NCBI GenBank assembly: GCA_017517845.1
Contig: JAFWXW010000034.1
Coordinates: forward strand, 1-33,158
Direction: 5' to 3'
DNA: 33,158 nt
Source of the DNA: Paludibacteraceae bacterium
GTDB taxonomy: Bacteria > Bacteroidota > Bacteroidia > Bacteroidales > Paludibacteraceae
Shown: in pieces, positions 8,829-14,478 of the stretch
Layout of the letters: each line of letters begins with the position of its first letter
How positions within the stretch are numbered: position 1 is the stretch's first letter
Notes under the pieces: model-generated
Told to the model about the DNA's origin: nothing
The model's database searches: none
Seen by the model: the letters and a program-made list of their open reading frames with translations, nothing else
Position numbers and translations under genes: made by a program

Positions 8829-9581
8829 ATGCAATCAGTTTGGATCTCTGCCATTGGACTATGCTTAGCATCTGTCATTGGTTCAATTATAGGTCTCACC
8901 TTCAAGGGCTTAAGCCACAAGTGGAATGATATTATAATGGGCTTCTGTGCTGGTATTATGCTAGCAGCATCAGTAGTTGGCCTTATTTTACCTGCTACAG
9001 AAATGGCAGGTAGTTATGGTTGGTGGCAAGTGGCAATAGGCGTGCTACTGGGTGCATTATTCCTAAATCTACTAGACAATATCACACCACACCTACATAA
9101 ACTAACTGGTCTAGACGAAGAAGAACACGCCAACAATGCACATTTAAATAAAATTTTGCTTTTTGTTTTGGCTATTGCTATACACAAATTGCCAGAAGGC
9201 ATTGCTGCAGGCGTTAGTTTTAATAACGAAAGCGAAAGTGCTGCTTGGAGTGTTACTTTAGGTTTGGCACTACAAAACGTACCAGAAGGAATGGTAGTAA
9301 TTTCACCGCTACTGCTAGCTGGTGTGAATAGGTGGCGTACATTCTTTATTTCATTAGCTATTGGGCTACTAGAAATAGTAGGAGTTTGGATTGGTTACGG
9401 ACTTGGAGCAATATCTCTAATAATGTTGCCGGTAATGCTTGCATTTGCAGGCGGTGCCATGTTGTATGTTATTAGTGATGAAATGATTCCCGAAACTCAC
9501 GCTCATGGCTATCATAAAGCTGCCACATACGCCCTACTTATTGGGTTTATGAGTTTGGTATTTATGGAAGGAGTGATGTAA
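8829..9581 (+). CDS. ZIP-family divalent metal transporter
   Basis: ZIP proteins bring zinc and sometimes other divalent metals into the cytoplasm. The 250-residue protein has about eight membrane helices. The metal-site helices are clear: HKLPEGIAAGVSF (about residue 120) and ALQNVPEGMVV (about 155). The end of the protein, including DEMIPETHAHGYHK, matches the ZupT/GufA-like branch. I chose the ATG at 8829 (MQSVWISAIG); the frame is open further up to a TTG at 8784, but that codon lies inside the rpoD terminator. A weak hairpin (GGAGTG/CACTCC) spans the stop codon. Metal specificity cannot be told from the sequence. Confidence 0.9.
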   Translation: MQSVWISAIGLCLASVIGSIIGLTFKGLSHKWNDIIMGFCAGIMLAASVVGLILPATEMAGSYGWWQVAIGVLLGALFLNLLDNITPHLHKLTGLDEEEHANNAHLNKILLFVLAIAIHKLPEGIAAGVSFNNESESAAWSVTLGLALQNVPEGMVVISPLLLAGVNRWRTFFISLAIGLLEIVGVWIGYGLGAISLIMLPVMLAFAGGAMLYVISDEMIPETHAHGYHKAATYALLIGFMSLVFMEGVM

Positions 9582-9619
9582 AAAACACCACTCCTTAAAT
9601 TACTCATTTATATATTAGT

Positions 9620-10102
9620 TTATATATTAGCCATCTTGATTGCAGTAATGGCTGCTTCTACTCCTTTGTTTCCGAGTTCTCCCCCACATCTATCTAGTGC
9701 TTGTTGAAGAGTATTTACTGTTAGAAGTCCGAATATTACAGGTGGAAAACCTTCACGTGCATTAAGTTCTGCAACTCCTTGTGTTGTACCAGAACATACA
9801 TAATCGAAATGTGGAGTATCACCCTGAATTACACAACCTAAAACTATGATTGCATCATAATTCTTTTTTGATTGGAATTTTTTGGCTGCGTATGTAAGTT
9901 CAAATGCCCCTGGCACATGAACTACATCTACGTTTACAGCACCATTTTCTTCTAAAGCGTCCAATGCTCCTTCCAACAACTTAAAAGTCACATTAGAGTT
10001 CCAATCTGCCACTGCTATGGCATAATTTTGTTTAGCTACTATAGCCCTATCTGGCATAGAGTTAGCATCGTATTCCGAAAGATTATGTAGCTTACTTGCC
10101 AT
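9620..10102 (-). CDS. ribH: 6,7-dimethyl-8-ribityllumazine synthase
   Basis: RibH joins dihydroxybutanone phosphate (from RibBA) with the ribitylamino-pyrimidine to form lumazine, the penultimate step to riboflavin. The 160-residue protein has the family motifs AVADWNSNVTFKLLEGA, VHVPGAFELTYAAKK, the loop GCVIQGDTPHFDYVC with the catalytic His, and FGLLTVNTLQQALDRCGG. The start overlaps the end of the upstream TPR gene by 11 bp, so the two are translated from one message. A TPR gene directly before ribH is a recurrent Bacteroidota arrangement as far as I recall. The enzyme is expected to form a 60-mer or pentamers; this is family knowledge. Confidence 0.97.
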   Translation of the reverse strand: MASKLHNLSEYDANSMPDRAIVAKQNYAIAVADWNSNVTFKLLEGALDALEENGAVNVDVVHVPGAFELTYAAKKFQSKKNYDAIIVLGCVIQGDTPHFDYVCSGTTQGVAELNAREGFPPVIFGLLTVNTLQQALDRCGGELGNKGVEAAITAIKMANI

Positions 10103-10805
10103 TTTTAAGAGAAGCGTTTTCTATATATTTATCTATTTCGTCTATATCAGTAATACCTGTTATTTTACCTTCTAGACGAGTTTTAATTTCTTTATAAGCA
10201 GCTTCTGCAGAAGTAAAATCACCAAGAGTTTCGTATGCACGACCCACTTTCATTAGAGCAGCACTTGCAACTAAAACATTTTCAGATTTTGCTGCTTTTT
10301 TGTAGCAAGAAATTGCTTTTTCTGTGTCACCTTTAAATGCATAGCAATCACCCAAGGTTGATTTCACTGTATATTGAAGAATATTATCAGAAGCAGAGAA
10401 ACCTTCTAGATAATTAATTGCATTATCATAATCTGCCAATTTGAAGTATGCTAAACCTGCGTATGCATTAGCCAAATTTCCAGATTTAGTAATTGAATAT
10501 TCATCTGCTATAGCAGCGAAGCCAATAAATTCTATACTGTCTCCATTAATAGATTTTTCATAATCTTGTGCAGCATAATAAACTTGACCTAGAGCCATTT
10601 GTTCTGCAGCTTCTTCTGATTGTGGTTGAATCATAAAGTTTTCTACAACTAACCAACATACTAACACTGCTACGATAGCAACTAGTGCATAAAGTAGAGG
10701 TTTTTGATTTTTTTCTAAAAATGCTTCTGAAGTACTTAATGCTTCTTCTAAATTTCTTAATTCCTTTTCGGTAGCATCTACCTGATTATTTTTTTTGTTT
10801 GCCAT
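10092..10805 (-). CDS. TPR-repeat membrane-anchored protein (YfgM-like)
   Basis: The 237-residue protein has a charged cytoplasmic start, one membrane helix (about residues 39-58, LLYALVAIVAVLVCWLVV), and a periplasmic part with several tetratricopeptide-type helices, for example NLANAYAGLAYFKLADYDNA, LGDCYAFKGDTEKAISCYKK and LMKVGRAYETLGDFTSAEAA. The layout resembles E. coli YfgM, an ancillary factor of the Sec translocon, but I cannot claim the same function. It is the first gene of a unit with ribH. Its leader is unusual: the promoter box lies near 11030 and the 218 bases between hold repeat element B. Confidence 0.8.
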   Translation of the reverse strand: MANKKNNQVDATEKELRNLEEALSTSEAFLEKNQKPLLYALVAIVAVLVCWLVVENFMIQPQSEEAAEQMALGQVYYAAQDYEKSINGDSIEFIGFAAIADEYSITKSGNLANAYAGLAYFKLADYDNAINYLEGFSASDNILQYTVKSTLGDCYAFKGDTEKAISCYKKAAKSENVLVASAALMKVGRAYETLGDFTSAEAAYKEIKTRLEGKITGITDIDEIDKYIENASLKNGK

Positions 10806-10813
10806 GATATATA

Positions 10814-11018
10814 ATTGTTTATTGTTTATTGTTTTTTTAGTATATATAATTCCTAACTCCTAACTAACGTTGATTCTTGGCTGCGTTATTCCCTGACGGT
10901 CATCAACACGTCGGCATAGTTCAAACAAGTTTGACTCTGCTCTCACTTGCACAAGAATTCCTAACTCCTAACTCCTAACTCCTAACTCCTAACTGTCAAC
11001 TGTCAACTGTCAACTCCT
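10814..11018. repeat. Heptamer-flanked intergenic repeat element, copy B, with CAATAAA array
   Basis: From left to right: three units of ATTGTTT (10814-10834; CAATAAA on the coding strand); AATTCCT/AACTCCT units (10848-10868); a core of about 90 bp (10866-10955) with GGCTGCGTT, GGTCATCAACACGT and CTCTGCTCTCACTTGCACAA; then nine heptamers (10956-11018): AATTCCT, four AACTCCT, three AACTGTC, one AACTCCT. The core holds the hairpin TCAAAC-AA-GTTTGA (10921-10934). Together with the promoter box and tRNA promoter this explains the 355-bp stretch between the TPR gene and tRNA-Cys; I see no coding sequence in it. Confidence 0.85.
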
Positions 11019-11029
11019 CGAATGAACTG

Positions 11030-11037
11030 CAAAGTTA
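11030..11037 (-). promoter_or_regulatory. Promoter -7 box for the TPR-ribH unit
   Basis: TAACTTTG on the minus strand fits TAnnTTTG. It predicts a leader of about 215-220 nt that contains all of repeat element B. A clear -33 TTTG is missing. Confidence 0.55.
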
Positions 11038-11115
11038 AACTTTTTATTGATATAACAACTATTAAATTGGGTGTTTTATAAGATAAATTAAAAATTTATT
11101 GAAATTTCCTGTCTT

Positions 11116-11150
11116 TTTGTTTTGTAATTTAAAGAAAAGTATTACCTTTG
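11116..11150 (+). promoter_or_regulatory. tRNA-Cys promoter
   Basis: TACCTTTG (11143-11150) fits TAnnTTTG, with TTTG at 11116-11119 and again at 11121-11124 at suitable distance. It lies 11 bp before the tRNA. Confidence 0.7.
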
Positions 11151-11161
11151 CACTGCCTTAA

Positions 11162-11232
11162 GGTTCCTTGGCCGAGTGGCTAGGCACCGGTCTGCAAAAC
11201 CGTATACGGCGGTTCGAATCCGCCAGGAACCT
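11162..11232 (+). tRNA. tRNA-Cys (anticodon GCA)
   Basis: A compact 71-nt cloverleaf: acceptor arms GGTTCCT/AGGAACC, D arm GCC/GGC, anticodon loop CTGCAAA with anticodon GCA, T stem GGCGG/CCGCC around TTCGAAT, and discriminator T at 11232, as expected for cysteine. The 3' CCA is not encoded. Confidence 0.96.
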
Positions 11233-11241
11233 CAACAAACG

Positions 11242-11270
11242 AAAGCGATGTTCAAACGAGCATCGCTTTA
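11242..11270 (+). terminator. Terminator after tRNA-Cys
   Basis: A 9-bp stem AAAGCGATG/CATCGCTTT followed by TATTTGTATT; the T tract is interrupted, so this is a moderate terminator. Confidence 0.65.
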
Positions 11271-11289
11271 TTTGTATTACGAAACAAAC

Positions 11290-11311
11290 AAGGGACGCAC
11301 GAGCGTCCCTT
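11290..11311 (-). terminator. Terminator after the EEP-family gene
   Basis: Perfect 9-bp stem AAGGGACGC/GCGTCCCTT with a 4-base loop, 14 bp beyond the stop of the minus-strand gene, followed on that strand by TTGTTTGTTT. Confidence 0.75.
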
Positions 11312-11324
11312 AACTAATTTATAT

Positions 11325-12587
11325 TTACTTTATTACCATTATTGTAATTACAGGCAGGTGGTCTGAAGGATATGTTGCTAAGCCCATGTTATCATCATCT
11401 GCCTTATATGAAAGAATTTCTGCATCCTCAAATAATACCAAGTCTATACGCTTTGGAGAATTGTCGCTAGAGCTGTAAAGACCTGTATAGGTATTTCCAT
11501 CCCAACCACATTGTGTAGGATATTTAGAAAGTTGAGATTCGTTACATTCATATGCTCCTTCTGCAGCATCGCCCATAGCAATGAAAGAGTCAGTCCAACG
11601 ATTTGATACTTTTTCGTATGCTGGCTCAGTGATTTCGCAGTTAAAGTCACCTACAAAGAAATATGGAAGGTCACCTGCTATCTCTGGCACCACTTTAATA
11701 GCCACTTCTGCTTGCTCGGTACGCACTTGCACTTTTGCTGGAGTGTAGTTGTGATTGAAGTGAGTAGAGAAGAAGAAAAATTCTTTATCTGTGGTTCTGT
11801 CTTTAAGTTTCACCCATGCAACAAGGCGGTTAAAATCTGAATTTGACACTTTACTTGGTTTATAAGGAGTATTAGATAGGAAGAAACGTCCTTGGTCCAG
11901 TTTCACAAATCTATCTTTTTTATAGATAATACCTGTTTGTTCGCCAGATGCACCAGCAGAATTTTCTTTACCATTGTCACGACCATAACCTATATATTCA
12001 TATTCAGTTAGTTCTGATATAAAATCTGGAGATTGGTTTTTAGTGATTTCTTCTATACCACAAACATCCATTTGGTGTCTGCGAATCATATCAAACACAT
12101 AAGATTTTCTAAATGGCCATGCTAGTTCACCCTTATTTGCATTATCACCTGCACCATTCCAATAACGAATGTTGTAGTTGCAGATTTTGTAAATATCTAA
12201 ATATACACCTTTTGTAATAGGTTCAAATACAGGAACTAAAGTTGTATCTTTTGAAATAAGGAATGAGTCACGGGCTGCACAACCTTTTACTATATTTGAG
12301 CCTACAAAAATATGGTCATTGTCTGGAATAAATTGTAAATACACTTTAGAAGATTTTTCTAAAAGAGTGTCTGATGCAGCAAGTTTCGCACCATTTATGA
12401 ACACTTCACCACCTTCAAAGTCACCTAAAGTAAGTTTATATGCTGTAGGTTCTGGTTTTGAAGGGTCTTCTGGGCTAACAGGAGTTTCTGGATCTTCTGG
12501 TGCTGGAGGTTCAGGGGTTGGTTTTTCATATGCAGCAAAAGCAAACATCATTGCCGCAGGAATTAATAATAAGAATAATTTTTTCAT
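11325..12587 (-). CDS. Secreted endonuclease/exonuclease/phosphatase-fold protein
   Basis: The 420-residue protein has an N-terminal export signal (MKKLFLLLIPAAMMFAFAA), a Pro/Glu-rich linker (about 22-48), a small beta domain (about 49-120) and an EEP-superfamily domain (about 130-420). EEP motifs in order are CNYNIRYWN, CGIEEI with the metal-binding Glu, FSTHFNHN, VGDFNCE, RIDLVLF and YPSDHLPV, so the catalytic site looks complete. Such proteins cleave phosphodiester or phosphomonoester bonds; the substrate is unknown. Where related Bacteroidales proteins have a lipobox cysteine before an EKP-rich linker, this one has Tyr20, so it may be soluble rather than lipid-anchored. Its leader shares a CAATAAA-type array with the TPR gene. 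Confidence 0.82.
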   Translation of the reverse strand: MKKLFLLLIPAAMMFAFAAYEKPTPEPPAPEDPETPVSPEDPSKPEPTAYKLTLGDFEGGEVFINGAKLAASDTLLEKSSKVYLQFIPDNDHIFVGSNIVKGCAARDSFLISKDTTLVPVFEPITKGVYLDIYKICNYNIRYWNGAGDNANKGELAWPFRKSYVFDMIRRHQMDVCGIEEITKNQSPDFISELTEYEYIGYGRDNGKENSAGASGEQTGIIYKKDRFVKLDQGRFFLSNTPYKPSKVSNSDFNRLVAWVKLKDRTTDKEFFFFSTHFNHNYTPAKVQVRTEQAEVAIKVVPEIAGDLPYFFVGDFNCEITEPAYEKVSNRWTDSFIAMGDAAEGAYECNESQLSKYPTQCGWDGNTYTGLYSSSDNSPKRIDLVLFEDAEILSYKADDDNMGLATYPSDHLPVITIMVIK

Positions 12588-12589
12588 AA

Positions 12590-12669
12590 ATAATTTATTG
12601 TTTATTGATTATTGTATATTGTTTATTAGTATATATAACTCCTAACTCCTCACTCCCAACTCCTAACTC
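12590..12669. repeat. Leader repeats: ATTGTTT-type units plus heptamer array
   Basis: Next to the EEP gene start lie degenerate TTTATTG-type units (about 12596-12628), then TAGTATATATAA, then AACTCCT, AACTCCT, CACTCCC, AACTCCT (12637-12664). The order is the same as at 10814-10868. The stop codon of the ABC-F gene (12663-12665) lies in the last heptamer. Confidence 0.75.
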
Positions 12670-14423
12670 ATTGACAACGTAAGCCACCTCATCGACTTCT
12701 CGTCCAGCAGCGGAATAAGTTCTTCCATACGTTTTGCGTTCTTTTGCAGGGCCTCCATATCTAGTGTTCCAGAAGCAAAACCATCTTCAAGTGCCTTCTT
12801 TTCCTCCTCTAGCTGAGCTATTTCTACTTCAAGTGCCTCCAACTCACGTTTTTCTGCAAAAGTAAGTTTCTTTTTTGTCTCATTACGAGGTTTATTATTT
12901 TGAGTTTTATTACTATTTTCATTGGCGGTAGCCTTTTTGGCAATATTTTCCTGCTCTGTTTTCCAATCACGATAATCTGTGTAGTTCCCTGGAAAATCTT
13001 TTATCTCTGCATTACCCTTGAAAACAAGCAAGTGATCTACAACCTTATCCATAAAGTAACGGTCGTGAGACACCACTATCACGCAACCTTTGAAATTGAT
13101 AAGATAATCTTCTAATATATTCAGCGTTACAATATCTAGGTCGTTGGTAGGTTCGTCTAGCACAAGGAAGTTTGGATTCCTCATTAACACAGTACACAAA
13201 TAAAGTCTGCGTTTTTCTCCCCCGCTCAATTTGTATATATAATTGTGTTGCGTTTCTGGAGCAAAAAGAAAATGTTGAAGAAATTGTGACGCAGAAAGTT
13301 TCTTTCCTCCACCCATATCCACTTCTTCTGCTATCTCACGCACCGCATCAATCACCTTCATTTGGTCATTAAATTTAAGACCTTCTTGGCTATAATAACC
13401 AAATTTTACGGTTTCACCTATATCAAAACTTCCACTATCTGGTTTTTCTATCCCCAACAACAACTTGATAAATGTAGATTTACCAGTTCCATTTGAGCCT
13501 ATTATCCCCATTTTCTCATAACGAGAAAACTGATAATAGAAATTGTCCAAAATCTTGAGGTCGCCAAATGCTTTACTAATATACTTGGCTTCAAATATCT
13601 TGGAACCTATATAGGTAGATTTATTTTCCAATCTTACTTGACCATTATCAACCCTTTGTGATACTTTTTCTTGAAGTTTATAGAAATCTTCTATTCTAGA
13701 TTTAGCTTTTGTGGCACGGGCTTGTGGCTGACGACGCATCCAGTCCAACTCCTTCCTAAACAGATTGTTAGCACGTGCAAGTTCTGCATTAGCTTGCTCA
13801 ATTCTTTCTTGGCGTTTTTCTAGATAATAACTATAATTGCCACGATACCTATAAAAACGTTTATTGTCTATTTCTATTATTTCATTACAAACTCTATCCA
13901 AAAAATACCTATCGTGAGTTACCATCAAAAGAGTAATGTTTGACCTATTAAGGTAATTTTCTAGATATTCTGTCATTTCTAGATCTAAATGGTTGGTTGG
14001 CTCATCTAGAATGAGTAAATCTGGTTCCTGAACCAACACATTGGCAAGTGCTACCCTTTTTACTTGACCACCAGAAAGGGTCCCCATTGGTTGGTCAAAT
14101 CGGGTTATATTAAACTTAGTTAGAATTTGTTTGGCTTTTTGTTCATTTGAGAATTCGCTAAAGGTTTCCAAAACAGTAATTTCTGGAGAAAAATCTGGAA
14201 GTTGTTTCAGATAAGAAACACGTAAATCCCTTTTGGTTGTAATTTTCCCTGCGTCCATAGGTTCCACACCAGCTATTATATTAAGGAGCGTAGTTTTACC
14301 TGCACCATTTTTTGCAATAATAGCTATTTTCTGACCTTGTGAAATCTCTATATCCACGTTTTCGTACATCAAATCTGCACCAAAACGCTTAGTTAATCCT
14401 TCTATTTGTAAATAACTTACCAT
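12663..14423 (-). CDS. ABC-F family ATPase (Uup-like)
   Basis: A soluble protein with two ATP-binding cassettes and no membrane helices. Cassette 1 has Walker A AKNGAGKTTLLN (about residue 37), signature LSGGQVKRVALA and LLILDEPTNHLD. Cassette 2 has GSNGTGKSTFIK, LSGGEKRRLYLC and LVLDEPTNDLD. The charged linker between them (about 225-290) is the region by which ABC-F proteins contact the ribosome. A C-terminal coiled coil (about 520-580, KRELEALEVEIAQLEEEKKA) points to the Uup branch. I chose ATG 14423 (MVSYLQIEGLTKRFG); the frame stays open up to 14621, but that extension runs over the divergent gene and resembles nothing. Its last codons (Ser-Met-Ser-stop) run into a heptamer array. The promoter box lies only about 10 bp before the start, so the leader should be almost absent. 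Confidence 0.9.
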   Translation of the reverse strand: MVSYLQIEGLTKRFGADLMYENVDIEISQGQKIAIIAKNGAGKTTLLNIIAGVEPMDAGKITTKRDLRVSYLKQLPDFSPEITVLETFSEFSNEQKAKQILTKFNITRFDQPMGTLSGGQVKRVALANVLVQEPDLLILDEPTNHLDLEMTEYLENYLNRSNITLLMVTHDRYFLDRVCNEIIEIDNKRFYRYRGNYSYYLEKRQERIEQANAELARANNLFRKELDWMRRQPQARATKAKSRIEDFYKLQEKVSQRVDNGQVRLENKSTYIGSKIFEAKYISKAFGDLKILDNFYYQFSRYEKMGIIGSNGTGKSTFIKLLLGIEKPDSGSFDIGETVKFGYYSQEGLKFNDQMKVIDAVREIAEEVDMGGGKKLSASQFLQHFLFAPETQHNYIYKLSGGEKRRLYLCTVLMRNPNFLVLDEPTNDLDIVTLNILEDYLINFKGCVIVVSHDRYFMDKVVDHLLVFKGNAEIKDFPGNYTDYRDWKTEQENIAKKATANENSNKTQNNKPRNETKKKLTFAEKRELEALEVEIAQLEEEKKALEDGFASGTLDMEALQKNAKRMEELIPLLDEKSMRWLTLSMS

Positions 14424-14432
14424 ATCAAACCA

Positions 14433-14460
14433 CAAATATACAATTTTTTCACTATTTTTG
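14433..14460. promoter_or_regulatory. Overlapping divergent promoters, ABC-F gene and S46-like gene
   Basis: TATATTTG on the minus strand (14433-14440) and TATTTTTG on the plus strand (14453-14460) both fit TAnnTTTG. Only 12 bp separate them, so each polymerase footprint would cover the other's box. Confidence 0.6.
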
Positions 14461-14478
14461 CAGTCTAACTCGAAAATT

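Noticed and set aside
10814-11018. FMN riboswitch before the TPR-ribH unit
   Set aside because: The long leader before a riboflavin gene invites this idea, but none of the conserved RFN element blocks are present; the leader is made of heptamer arrays and the element B core.
10956-11018. CRISPR array
   Set aside because: The period is 7 bp with no spacers, and no cas genes are nearby.
14458-14478. Upstream TTG start for the S46-like protein
   Set aside because: It lies in the -7 box TATTTTTG; ATG 14479 gives a proper signal peptide.
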